A DNA stretch of 64,000 nucleotides, taken from the NCBI GenBank assembly GCA_947561715.1, contig OX387200.1, positions 20,152,501 through 20,216,500 on the forward strand. The letters run 5' to 3'. The notes under the pieces were generated by a model. It made no database searches, had not been told where the DNA came from, and saw only the letters and a program-made list of their open reading frames with translations. The stretch comes from Ascidia mentula. Lineage: Eukaryota > Chordata > Ascidiacea > Phlebobranchia > Ascidiidae. The position numbers and the translations under genes are program-made. Positions 37,620 to 52,600 of this stretch are shown here, piece after piece (the first letter of the stretch is position 1; each line of letters opens with the position of its first letter).

Positions 37620-40600
37620 ATGAGCTGGAACATGGAGCACTTTTTCGTGATTCTGTTTTTCTTGACATCAAGCTTCAACAGCCTCTGTTTAGCAGGTAAG
37701 TGGTTTCCACCAACACCATATCTTGACTTTACTCCCTGTTAAAAGGAGTATAATTCAAACTTCGCATTGCTTTATTTTATTATTCTCTTTTACTGCAATT
37801 TGAAGCGGTGTTGATTTTAACTCTATTGTACCTGTTTTCCTAATTTGTATGGAAAGGCGATATTGTAGCGCTTGTGTTTTGCCGCTACACAAATGCTACA
37901 GTATACAGAAAAGCCTTTGAAATATTACTTTCATTATGGCTGATAGTGAGATGATGATGAAATTTCAGTGTTTACAAAAAACAGTAAACAAAATACATCA
38001 ATACATGCATAATAAATGAAAATGTCTAGTAAATAATTTTATGAGAAAACGTTAGTCAACAGTTAAATTTCTGTTATACGATACCCAAAACTGAAAGAAC
38101 AAACATACAAATTATTGTCAGGGACAGGATGGTCATTCATATCAAGTATTTTGTTCAAAATGATGTTTATTCATAACATTTAAAATAGGTACAAACTATT
38201 CTAGCTCTTCTAGGTACAAACTATTATCCACAGCGACAAGTGTATTATTTTATAACATTCATACATATAATACATCCTTATACTTCAATACGACCAAAAC
38301 TTAGTCATCTATATACATTGCTATGCACTAATGGTGACTCAGCGATTACGCTCTTTTGTCTTCCAAAATATTGCAGTGCCTCTATCGATGACGAATGTAT
38401 GATGAAACAGCGCCGTTATGTGACCACACTCTTTTCATGACAGCGCACATTAAGTTATAAAGTGCAGTCTATATCGATTGCGTGGGCAGCACTTCGAAAT
38501 AAATCTTAAATTTAATACACCGACAGAAATGAAGACACGACTGGGCGCTATATGAATCCTTACACTTACAAAGACGTAACCCGACCCATATACATGAATG
38601 AAAACCTGATCGGGATTCGAGACCATGCAGGATATCCATGGGTTTAAATCCCAGCGTGGTAAAAATTGAGGCCATTGAAAACATGGAAAAGAAAAAAACA
38701 AGAGGTCACAGATCATGTTATGTCCCCCCCAACCCAAATAATGTGGGTGTAGCCCACATGTCCCCTGCGTCCCCGGAGATCTCAGCCCAAGCACAGGGCC
38801 GACCAGCGATTTCAGCCTAAAGCCATGGAACTGTAACTATTGGAACTTTATCAACTGTTGTATGGTCAATTTAAACGGAAATGAGTGCAGATGTGGATAG
38901 CCACTTGTTTACATCACAAATAGATAAATTAAATAAAGATTAAGCACAAAAATGCGTGTACATTCTGAGCTTATCATTGCAGCAAGCAGTTACAAGGTTT
39001 ATCATGTCTGTAAAATGATCAATTCAGTTAACACACGGCCCACGCCCCTGCAAACATCAAACTTTTAGAACTCAACATTTAGAAGCAGAGGCGTATGGAC
39101 AGCTCAATTTTTTTCGCCCACTTTTATTGGTTTTGCTTTTTGAAACATCGCCCTATGCAATAGAATAAGATATAGCGTTCTTGTTAGGCAAATTATTTCG
39201 CAAACATCCCGTCACAAATTGGACATTTCGGAAAACCCAAACTCCCAAATCTTTAAAAGAAATAATTAAGGGCCTCTGTCTGGTTGTTCAGAAGCATGAT
39301 ATTCGCATGCGGGCCGTTTGTGCGAGGCTACTTCACAATCGGATTTAGCTATTTGCATAAATGTGATTGTGACGTAAAGGATACGTCACATACAAAAGCA
39401 TTACCCGCCCTGGAAGTTAAGGTAACAAACGGTAGTTTTGCGAATCTACAAATTTTGTATTTGCAGGCACCACCGATGTCACATTAACCACAACTGAGTC
39501 GAGCGGAGACACAACAACGAGTAAGTATTTATTCGGGTTACTGCAGCGTTCAAATGGGTTTGCTCAGCTGCTATGACTCAACTAAAGTCTGATTTGCGTG
39601 TTCTTGCTGTAGACCACTAACTGTACTCCGTGAGTAGATTTTAAAATTATTGATTGAAAAACGCGTAGCAAATCAGTTGGCGTGAATTAAATTGTCCAAG
39701 CGCGTTGAGCGACTGAGCAAGTTACGACGAGTAACTACAGTGCACACGTACCTTCAACCATGAAGTGTAGTGATAACGAAATAAATAGCACTTTTGTTGT
39801 TAGTTTCCTCATTTATTTATTATCACGTCGAACGCTTAAATCTTATAATTAGCATACAATGTATAGTTGTCATGCGTCAAGGTTTGCCTTTTAGTGTTCA
39901 AATCGACATCAGGGAGAAAAGAAATGAAGTGCCAAAATATAGGACACATCTTATTTTGTCGGGTTAATGGTAGCGGTGCCAATGTATTACCGACACTTCC
40001 CGCAAGCTGGCACACCATTACAAAAAACGTGTGCATTAGTTTTTTGATAATAGTTTGCAATGGACAAGTAGATATGTGCGGCAGATCAAAAATATTGTTA
40101 CGCCCATTCTGTCCGCAAAAATATTTTTTCCTCTCGATCATGGGATACCAAATCAATGGTTTTAGCGGAAAATTTAAAATTAAGAAATATTTGAGCTCCA
40201 GATGATTGTTGCAAAATGTCATATTAATTCGACTGAACCCATACCAACGGACACATAAAACATCGCGTACCTACAATGGTACTGAGGGTTATCACATATT
40301 TTTTTCATAGGCGTAGCATCTATTTAATGTCACCTACAAATTACAGCAGCTGGGTTTTAAAATATAGTTGGCTTCATTTGTAAGTTTGCAACATGGGTCA
40401 ACCCCTTGGCCAATCGGTTGATATTATTGTTCAAACCATTTTGCATCATAACAGCTACATATGCAAGTGGTATGTTTAACGTTATGTCAACCAACCACCT
40501 CACTTTCTGTACTGTAAAGTTTCTGTATTTTTACAAATTAATAAACGTGCTGTATCAGTCTATATACGTGTACAAGCTAAATTTTATTGATTGGCACTGT

Positions 40601-43600
40601 TTTGTAAAAGACTAACTAAATGAAAGTTTAAATGAAAATGTTACAAATTTTCATTTGCCAATAATTAAAGATATTTTGTTTTTGTCATGAGAACTTTCAA
40701 CTGAAGGTTCTGGTTCAACCACAGAACAAGCTAGTATTGATCCTACATCTTATGGAAATTTTGAGCCTGCAACCACTCCTAAACCTGCTTCTGGTTAGTA
40801 CATAGGCAAATGTCAAATAGCTTTGTGGCAATATTTCTCTGTTTTTTTGTTTCTGATACAAGTGAGAGCCCTAATTTGTCAATTTCCCACGTACAAACTA
40901 CTTCTGTAACACCTGCAAGCACTGGATACACAGGTTGTTACTAGTGCTCCTACATCTTACGCATGCTTTTCATAATTTGACCATTACATGACATGTTTTT
41001 TTACTGCTTTAACAGAGACTTCATCTCCTGAAAGCACTGGATACACAGGTTGTTTATTTGGTGTTAGTATTGATAAAAATGTAGTCAAGTATTTGTTTTT
41101 GTGCAGCAGTTTTTTGAGATTGTGCAATGTAAAATAAGTTGGTTTTCTAGAAAACTGTGGTTGATCATTTTTTAACTAAACATAGTTTTACCAAAGCTTT
41201 GTTCTTCAGCACTTAACTTAAATGAACATTCTGGTTTGAATCTTTTCTAAATCAACTTAACAAATGTTGTGACCTTTTCAAGGAGTGATTTAAGCTTGTA
41301 AATTTGTTTGTCAAAAAAAATCATGATTTACATTTTAGAACATAATATAGCTTTACATTGGGATAGCATTTACAGTAGAATTGCATGTTTCCCCTTGGCC
41401 AATCGGTTGATATTATTGTTCAAACCATTTTGCATCATAACAGCTACATATGCAAGTGGTATGTTTAACGTTATGTCAACCAAACCACCTCACTTACCAA
41501 ATAAAGTTTCTGTATTTTTACAAATTAATAAACGTGCTGTATCAGTCTATATACGTGTACAAGCTAAATTTTATTGATTGGCACTGTTTTGTAAAAGACT
41601 AACTAAATGAAAGTTTAAATGAAAATGTTACAAATTTTCATTTGCCAATAATTAAAGATATTTTGTTTTTGTCAAAAGAACTTTCAACTGAAGGTTCTGG
41701 TTCAACCACAGAACAAGCTAGTATTGATCCTACATCTTATGGAAATTTTGAGTCTGTAACCACTCCTAAACCTGCTTCTGGTTAGTACATAGGCAAATGT
41801 CAAATAGCTTTGTGGCAATATTTCTCTGTTTTTCAGTTTCTGATACAAGTAAGAGCCCTAATTTGACAATTTCCCACGTACAAACTACTTCTGTAACACC
41901 TGCAAGCACTGGATACACAGGTTGCTACTAGTGATCCTACATCTTATGTATGCTTTTCATAATTTGACCATTACATGACATGTTTTTTTACTGCTTTAGC
42001 AGAGACTTCATCTCCTGAAAGCACTGGATACACAGGTTGTTTATTTGGTGTTAGTATTGATAAAAATGTAGTCAAATATTTGTTTTGTTTTTGTGCAGCA
42101 GTTTTTTGAGATTGTGCAATGTAAAATAAGTTGGTTTTCTAGAAAACTGTGGTTGAACATTTTTTTAATAAACATAGATTTACCAAAGCTTTGTTCTTCA
42201 GCACTTAACTTAAATGAACATTCTGGTTTGAATCTTTTCTAAATCAACTTAACAAATGTTGTGACCTTTTCAAGGAGTGATTTAAACTTGTAAATTTGTT
42301 TGTCAAAAAAAATCATGATTTACATTTTAGAACATAATATAGCTTTACATTGGGATAGCATTTACAGTAGAATTGCATGTTTCTGAAGATGCCACCACAC
42401 TGTTTGTTTTTTGTTTAATGGAACATCGTCAATGAAATCTTCTTTGAAATGTTGACCATTTTCCACCACATGTTTTTTTTTATTTTGCAATAAAGTTAGG
42501 TCTAGACATAAAATGGCTTTTCCTTTGTTTCATTTCCATAGTTTTAATAATTTCATTCGTTCATACACATTTTACTTGTAAAACTTTCAACTGAAAGTGC
42601 TGGTTCAACCACAAAACAATCTAGTACTGTGTCTACACCTTATGGAAATTTTGAGTCTACAACATCTGTCAAACTTTTTGCTTCTGGTTAGCATATAAGA
42701 TATTGTCAGAAGAGTTTTATTCATAGTAAACAGTGGTTGACCATTTTACAATGAATATAGACTTACTAAAGCTTTGTACTTCTGTATTTAAACCAAGTAA
42801 ATGTTCTGGTTTGAACCCTTTGTTTAACAACATTAGAAATGTTTGCCACATAAGGGTTACCTGTCATGTTGTGTGCTTACACATCTCTGTATCTTGATCA
42901 CAATGTGCCCATTCCAACTTATGAGATCCGATCAGCAATATGTACTTGTTTTTGTTTGACGTACCTCATCTAATTTGGAGCAGGTGGTAAAGTTTGATGT
43001 ATACTTTGTGTAGAAACTTCTCCATCACATGAAAGCACTGGATACTCAGGTTAGATATGTGCTGTTAATGTGGATGAAGTTGAAATAAATGATCAAAACA
43101 AATATATATACATATCTATTTTATTGATAAGTTACCATGCGGCAATGGTAACTTTTAAGTCCCTACATAAATATGTTAACTATTGATAAGTTACTTTGTA
43201 GAAAGTTTTCATTACCAGTTTGTCCAACAATAAAGAGACCGTAGACATGCTTAAATAATGTCCTCAAAAATTGTTATTCTGCCACTAATTTTCTGTGTAC
43301 AGGTGAAGGATTAACTGCAACTTCTGGTTTAACCACAAAACAATCCACTGATTCTACAACTCATCAAGGTAATTTTGACTCTTTTTCTATAGGTTGGTTA
43401 ATGTCAGGTTTGCTGCATTGCTTGCCTTGTTGCTTTGATGAATCAAACATGTCAACAGCCACATAATCGGCTACATCACAAATTTTTTTTCCGGTTGATT
43501 ATGTTTATCATTCTACAAATGGGTTGACTGTTATATGTGGTTGACTGTTATTTGAGCAGTCTATGAAACTTTCCTGTACTGTAAAGTTCAAATGACTGAT

Positions 43601-46600
43601 ATATAATAAAGTTTTCCTCAAAGTTTTCACTGTGATTACCGAAGTATGACATCTTTTTTGTACACTTCCTAAGGATTGATCAAAAAAATCAGCTGCGATT
43701 TTGCTTTACCGTGCAATAGTGCTTTTTATACGAAAAAACGTTGAAAAACATTTAGTTTATATAGTTTTTTTAAATGTCATGTTGTAGACATTTCTTTTGT
43801 GTGCAATTACTGAAGTTGAACATGCAGTGGTTGATATTTTAGAATTACCTAGATTTTCTAAAGCTTTGTTTTCAGCACTTTAATAAACTGAAAGTTCTGG
43901 TTTGAACCAATTCTGTAACAACACAACAAATGTTTGCCAACTTCTCGAAGAGTAATCACAGACTTTTTATCATAACTTTTTTGATCTTGTTTTCTTTTTT
44001 TTGGAAACCTTTATGAAAAATATAACAAACTAGAATTAACACCTAATATACTATTACAGAAACCAATATTGATTGCAATTCTGGCTTTTCTGGTTTTCGA
44101 ACAAATTGTGAAGATGTAAATGAATGTGAAACCAATCTGGATAATTGCCATCATAATGCAGCATGCAACAACACAGATGGAAGTTTTGTTTGCAATTGCA
44201 ATTCTGGATATACTGGAAATGGAACAAGTTGTGAAGATGTAAATGAATGTGAATCAAATCTGGATAATTGCCACCACAATGCAACATGTAACAACACAGA
44301 TGGAAGTTTTGTTTGCAATTGCAATTCTGGATATACTGGAAATGGAACAAATTGTGAAGATGTAAATGAATGTGAATCAAACCTGCATAATTGCCATCAC
44401 AATGCAACATGTAACAATACAGATGGAAATTTTGTTTGCAATTGCAATACTGGATATACTGGAAATGGAACAAATTGTGAAGATGTAAATGAATGTGAAT
44501 CAAACCTGCATAATTGCCATCACAATGCAACATGTAACAATACAGATGGAAGTTTTGTTTGCAATTGCAATACTGGATATACTGGAAATGGAACAAGTTG
44601 TGAAGATGTAAATGAATGTGAATCAAATCTGGATAATTGCCACCACAATGCAACATGTAACAACACAGATGGAAGTTTTGTTTGCAATTGCAATTCTGGA
44701 TATACTGGAAATGGAACAAATTGTGAAGATGTAAATGAATGTGAATCAAACCTGCATAATTGCCATCACAATGCAACATGTAACAACACAGATGGAAGTT
44801 TTGTTTGCAATTGCAATTCTGGATATACTGGAAATGGAACAAGTTGTGAAGATGTAAATGAATGTGAATCAAATCTGGATAATTGCCATCACAATGCAAC
44901 ATGTAACAACACAGATGGAAGTTTTGTTTGCAATTGCAATTCTGGATATACTGGAAATGGAACAAGTTGTGAAGATGTAAATGAATGTGAATCAAATCTG
45001 GATAATTGCCATCACAATGCAACATGTAACAACACAGATGGAAGTTTTGTTTGCAAGTGCAATTCTGGATATACTGGAAATGGAACAAATTGTGAAGATG
45101 TAAATGAATGTGAATCAAATCTGGATAATTGTCATCACAATGCAACATGTAACAACACAGATGGAAATTTTGTTTGCAATTGCAATACTGGATATACTGG
45201 AAATGGAACAAATTGTGAAGATGTAAATGAATGTGAAACCAATCTGGATAATTGCCATCACAATGCAACATGTAACAACACAGATGGAAGTTTTGTTTGT
45301 AATTGCAATTCTGGATATACTGGAAATGGAACAAATTGTGAAGATGTAAATGAATGTGAATCAAATCTGGATAATTGCCATCACAATGCAACATGTAACA
45401 ACACAGATGGAAGTTTTGTTTGCAATTGCAATTCTGGATATACTGGAAATGGAACAAGTTGTGAAGATGTAAATGAATGTGAATCAAATCTGCATAATTG
45501 CCATCACAATGCAACATGTAACAACACAGATGGAAGTTTTGTTTGCAATTGCAATTCTGGATATACTGGAAATGGAACAAGTTGTGAAGATGTAAATGAA
45601 TGTGAATCAAATCTGGATAATTGCCATCACAATGCAACATGTAACAACACAGATGGAAGTTTTGTTTGCAATTGCAATTCTGGATATACTGGAAATGGAA
45701 CAAATTGTGAAGATGTAAATGAATGTGAATCAAATCTGTATAATTGCCATCACAATGCAACATGTAACAACACAGATGGAAATTTTGTTTGCAATTGCAA
45801 TTCTGGATATACTGGAAATGGAACAAGTTGTGAAGATGTAAATGAATGTGAAACCAATCTGGATAATTGCCATCACAATGCAACATGTAACAACACAGAT
45901 GGAAATTTTGTTTGCAATTGCAATTCTGGATATACTGGAAATGGAACAAGTTGTGAAGATGTAAATGAATGTGAATCAAATCTGGATAATTGCCATCACA
46001 ATGCAACATGTAACAACACAGATGGAAGTTTTGTTTGCAATTGCAATTCTGGATATACTGGAAATGGAACAAGTTGTGAAGATGTAAATGAATGTGAATC
46101 AAATCTGCATAATTGCCATCATAATGCAACATGTAACAACACAGATGGAAGTTTTGTTTGCAATTGCAATTCTGGATATACTGGAAATGGAACAAGTTGT
46201 GAAGATGTAAATGAATGTGAATCAAATCTGGATAATTGCCATCACAATGCAACATGTAACAACACAGATGGAAGTTTTGTTTGCAATTGCAATTCTGGAT
46301 ATACTGGAAATGGAACAAATTGTGAAGATGTAAATGAATGTGAATCAAATCTGGATAATTGTCATCACAATGCAACATGTAACAACACAGATGGAAATTT
46401 TGTTTGCAATTGCAATTCTGGATATACTGGAAATGGAACAAATTGTGAAGATGTAAATGAATGTGAATCAAATCTGTATAATTGCCATCACAATGCAACA
46501 TGTAACAACACAGATGGAAATTTTGTTTGCAATTGCAATTCTGGATATACTGGAAATGGAACAAGTTGTGAAGATGTAAATGAATGTGAAACCAATCTGG

Positions 46601-49600
46601 ATAATTGCCATCACAATGCAACATGTAACAACACAGATGGAAATTTTGTTTGCAATTGCAATTCTGGATATACTGGAAATGGAACAAGTTGTGAAGATGT
46701 AAATGAATGTGAATCAAATCTGCATAATTGCCATCATAATGCAACATGTAACAACACAGATGGAAGTTTTGTTTGCAATTGCAATTCTGGATATACTGGA
46801 AATGGAACAAGTTGTGAAGATGTAAATGAATGTGAATCAAATCTGGATAATTGCCATCACAATGCAACATGTAACAACACAGATGGAAGTTTTGTTTGCA
46901 ATTGCAATTCTGGATATACTGGAAATGGAACAAGTTGTGAAGATGTAAATGAATGTGAATCAAATCTGGATAATTGCCATCACAATGCAACATGTAACAA
47001 CACAGATGGAAGTTTTGTTTGCAATTGCAATTCTGGATATACTGGAAATGGAACAAGTTGTGAAGATGTAAATGAATGTGAATCAAATCTGGATAATTGC
47101 CATCACAATGCAACATGTAACAACACAGATGGAAGTTTTGTTTGCAATTGCAATTCTGGATATACTGGAAATGGAACAAGTTGTGAAGATGTAAATGAAT
47201 GTGAATCAAATCTGGATAATTGCCATCACAATGCAACATGTAACAACACAGATGGAAGTTTTGTTTGCAATTGCAATTCTGGATATACTGGAAATGGAAC
47301 AAGTTGTGAAGATGTAAATGAATGTGAATCAAATCTGGATAATTGCCATCACAATGCAACATGTAACAACACAGATGGAAGTTTTGTTTGCAATTGCAAT
47401 TCTGGATATACTGGAAATGGAACAAATTGTGAAGATGTAAATGAATGTGAATCAAATCTGGATAATTGTCATCACAATGCAACATGTAACAACACAGATG
47501 GAAATTTTGTTTGCAATTGCAATTCTGGATATACTGGAAATGGAACAAATTGTGAAGATGTAAATGAATGTGAATCAAATCTGTATAATTGCCATCACAA
47601 TGCAACATGTAACAACACAGATGGAAATTTTGTTTGCAATTGCAATTCTGGATATACTGGAAATGGAACAAGTTGTGAAGATGTAAATGAATGTGAAACC
47701 AATCTGGATAATTGCCATCACAATGCAACATGTAACAACACAGATGGAAATTTTGTTTGCAATTGCAATTCTGGATATACTGGAAATGGAACAAGTTGTG
47801 AAGATGTAAATGAATGTGAATCAAATCTGCATAATTGCCATCATAATGCAACATGTAACAACACAGATGGAAGTTTTGTTTGCAATTGCAATTCTGGATA
47901 TACTGGAAATGGAACAAGTTGTGAAGATGTAAATGAATGTGAATCAAATCTGGATAATTGCCATCACAATGCAACATGTAACAACACAGATGGAAGTTTT
48001 GTTTGCAATTGCAATTCTGGATATACTGGAAATGGAACAAGTTGTGAAGATGTAAATGAATGTGAATCAAATCTGGATAATTGCCATCACAATGCAACAT
48101 GTAACAACACAGATGGAAGTTTTGTTTGCAAATGCAATTCTGGATATACTGGAAATGGAACAAATTGTGAAGATGTAAATGAATGTGAATCAAATCTGGA
48201 TAATTGTCATCACAATGCAACATGTAACAACACAGATGGAAATTTTGTTTGCAATTGCAATTCTGGATATACTGGAAATGGAACAAATTGTGAAGATGTA
48301 AATGAATGTGAAACCAATCTGGATAATTGCCATCACAATGCAACATGTAACAACACAGATGGAAATTTTGTTTGTAATTGCAATTCTGGATATACTGGAA
48401 ATGGAACAAATTGTGAAGATGTAAATGAATGTGAAACCAATCTGGATAATTGCCATCACAATGCAACATGTAACAACACAGATGGAAGTTTTGTTTGTAA
48501 TTGCAATTCTGGATATACTGGAAATGGAACAAATTGTGAAGATGTAAATGAATGTGAATCAAATCTGGATAATTGCCATCACAATGCAACATGTAACAAC
48601 ACAGATGGAAATTTTGTTTGTAATTGCAATTCTGGATATACTGGAAATGGAACAAATTGTGAAGATGTAAATGAATGTGAAACCAATCTGGATAATTGCC
48701 ATCACAATGCAACATGTAACAACACAGATGGAAGTTTTGTTTGTAATTGCAATTCAGGATATACTGGAAATGGAACAAATTGTGAAGATGTAAATGAATG
48801 TGAATCAAATCTGGATAATTGCCATCACAATGCAACATGTAACAACACAGATGGAAATTTTGTTTGCAATTGCAATTCTGGATATACTGGAAATGGAACA
48901 AGTTGTGAAGATGTAAATGAATGTGAATCAAATCTGCATAATTGTCATCATAATGCAACATGTAACAACACAGATGGAAGTTTTGTTTGCAATTGCAATT
49001 CTGGATATACTGGAAATGGAACAAGTTGTGAAGATGTAAATGAATGTGAATCAAATCTGGATAATTGCCATCACAATGCAACATGTAACAACACAGATGG
49101 AAGTTTTGTTTGCAATTGCAATTCTGGATACACTGGACATGGAACAAGTTGTGAAGATGTAAATGAATGTGAATCAAATCTGGATAATTGCCATCACAAT
49201 GCAACATGTAACAACACAGATGGAAGTTTTGTTTGCAATTGCAATTCTGGATACACTGGAAATGGAACAAGTTGTGAAGATGTAAATGAATGTGAATCAA
49301 ATCTGCATAATTGTCATCACAATGCAACATGTAACAACACAGATGGAAGTTTTGTTTGCAATTGCAATTCTGGATATACTGGAAATGGAACAAGTTGTGA
49401 AGATGTAAATGAATGTGAATCAAATCTGCATAATTGTCATCACAATGCAACATGTAACAACACAGATGGAAGTTTTGTTTGCAATTGCAATTCTGGATAT
49501 ACTGGAAAAGGAACAAGTTGTGAAGACGTAAATGAATGTGAAACCAATCTGGATAATTGCCATCACAATGCAACATGTAACAACACAGATGGAAGTTTTG

Positions 49601-52600
49601 TTTGCAATTGCAATTCTGGATATACTGGAAATGGAACAAATTGTGAAGATGTAAATGAATGTGAATCAAACCTGGATAATTGCCATCACAATGCAACATG
49701 TAACAACACAGATGGAAGTTTTGTTTGCAATTGCAATTCTGGATATACTGGAAATGGAACAAATTGTGAAGATGTAAATGAATGCGAATCAAATCTGGAT
49801 AATTGCCATCACAATGCAACATGTAACAACACAGATGGAAGTTTTGTTTGCAATTGCAATTCTGGATACACTGGAAATGGAACAAGTTGTGAAGATGTAA
49901 ATGAATGTGAAACCAATCTGGATAATTGCCATCACAATGCAACATGTAACAACACAGATGGAAGTTTTGTTTGTAATTGCAATTCTGGATATACTGGAAA
50001 TGGAACAAATTGTGAAGATGTAAATGAATGTGAATCAAATCTGGATAATTGCCATCACAATGCAACATGTAACAACACAGATGGAAATTTTGTTTGCAAT
50101 TGCAATTCTGGATATACTGGAAATGGAACAAGTTGTGAAGATGTAAATGAATGTGAAACCAATCTGGATAATTGCCATCACAATGCAACATGTAACAACA
50201 CAGATGGAAATTTTGTTTGCAAGTGCAATTCTGGATACACTGGAAATGGAACAAGTTGTGAAGATGTAAATGAATGTGAATCAAATCTGGATAATTGCCA
50301 TCACAATGCAACATGTAACAACACAGATGGAAGTTTTGTTTGCAAGTGCAATTCTGGACACACTGGAAATGGAACAAGTTGTGAAGATGTAAATGAATGT
50401 GAATCAAATCTGGATAATTGCCATCACAATGGAACATGTAACAACACAGATGGAAGTTTTGTTTGCAATTGCAATTCTGGATATACTGGAAATGGAACAA
50501 GTTGTGAAGATCTAAATGAATGTGAAACCAATCTGGATAATTGCCATCACAATGCAACATGTAACAACACAGATGGAAGTTTTGTTTGTAATTGCAATTC
50601 TGGATATACTGGAAATGGAACAAGTTGTGAAGATGTAAATGAATGTGAAACCAATCTGGATAATTGCCATCACAATGCAACATGTAACAACACAGATGGA
50701 AGTTTTGTTTGCAATTGCAATTCTGGATACACTGGAAATGGAACAAATTGTGAAGATGTAAATGAATGTGAAACCAATCTGGATAATTGCCATCACAATG
50801 CAACATGTAACAACACAGATGGGAGTTTTGTTTGTAATTGCAATTCTGGATATACTGGAAATGGAACAAGTTGTGAAGATGTAAATGAATGTGAAACCAA
50901 TCTGGATAATTGCCATCACAATGCAACATGTAACAACACAGATGGAAGTTTTGTTTGCAATTGCAATTCTGGATACACTGGAAATGGAACAAGTTGTGAA
51001 GATGTAAATGAATGTAAAACCAATCTGGATAATTGCCATCACAATGCAACATGTAACAACACAGATGGAAGTTTTGTTTGTAATTGCAATTCTGGATATA
51101 CTGGAAATGGAACAAGTTGTGAAGATGTAAATGAATGTGAAACCAATCTGGATAATTGCCATCACAATGCAACATGTAACAACACAGATGGAAGTTTTGT
51201 TTGCAATTGCAATTCTGGATATACTGGAAATGGAACAAGTTGTGAAGATGTTAATGAATGTGCATCAAATCTGGATAATTGTCATCACAATGCAGCATGT
51301 AACAACACAGATGGAAGTTTTGTTTGCAAGTGCAATTCTGGATATACTGGAAATGGAACAAGTTGTGAAGATGTAAATGAATGTGAATCAAATCTGGATA
51401 ATTGCCATCACAATGGTACATGTAACAACACAGATGGAAGTTTTGTTTGCAATTGCAATTCTGGATACACTGGAAATGGAACAAATTGTGAAGATGTAAA
51501 TGAATGTGAATCCAATCTGGATAATTGCCATCACAATGGAACATGTAACAACACAGATGGAAGTTTTATTTGCAATTGCAATTCTGGATATACTGGAAAT
51601 GGAACAAGTTGTGAAGATGTAAATGAATGTGAATCAAATCTGGATAATTGCCACCACAATGCAACATGTAATAACACAGATGGAAGTTTTGTTTGCAATT
51701 GCAATTCTGGATATACTGGAAATGGAACAAGTTGTGAAGATGTAAATGAATGTGCATCAAATCTGGATAATTGTCATCACAATGCAACATGTAACAACAC
51801 AGATGGAAGTTTTGTTTGCAATTGCAATTCTGGATATACTGGAAATGGAACAAATTGTGAAGATGTATATGAATGCGAATCAAATCTGGATAATTGCCAT
51901 CACAATGCAACATGTAACAACACAGATGGAAGTTTTATTTGCAATTGCAATTCTGGATACACTGGACATGGAACAAGTTGTGAAGATGTAAATGAATGTG
52001 AATCAAATCTGGATAATTGCCATCACAATGCAACATGTAACAACACAGATGGAAGTTTTGTTTGCAATTGCAATTCTGGATACACTGGAAATGGAACAAG
52101 TTGTGAAGATGTAAATGAATGTGAATCAAATCTGCATAATTGTCATCACAATGCAACATGTAACAACACAGATGGAAGTTTTTTTTGCAATTGCAATTCT
52201 GGATATACTGGAAATGGAACAAATTGTGAAGATGTAAATGAATGCGAATCAAATCTGGATAATTGCCATCACAATGCAACATGTAACAACACAGATGGAA
52301 GTTTTGTTTGCAATTGCAATTCTGGATATACTGGAAATGGAACAAGTTGTGAAGATGTAAATGAATGTGAATCAAATCTGCATAATTGCCATCATAATGC
52401 AACATGTAACAACACAGATGGAAGTTTTGTTTGCAATTGCAATTGTGGATATACTGGAAATGGAACAAGTTGTGAAGATGTAAATGAATGTGAATCAAAT
52501 CTGGATAATTGCCATCACAATGCAACATGTAACAACACAGATGGAAGTTTTGTTTGCAATTGCAATTCTGGATACACTGGACATGGAACAAATTGTGAAG

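Noticed and set aside
38450..38830. Possible tRNA-derived SINE (B-box-like GGTTTAAATCCC and TTCGA text)
   Set aside because: No matching A box at the right distance, no cloverleaf and no second copy in the window.
44054..51238. A - strand protein of 2,394 residues, His/Cys-rich repeats
   Set aside because: It is the exact antisense of the EGF array. It starts inside the array region, has no splice, signal or domain context, and its length follows from copying one unit that happens to lack antisense stops.
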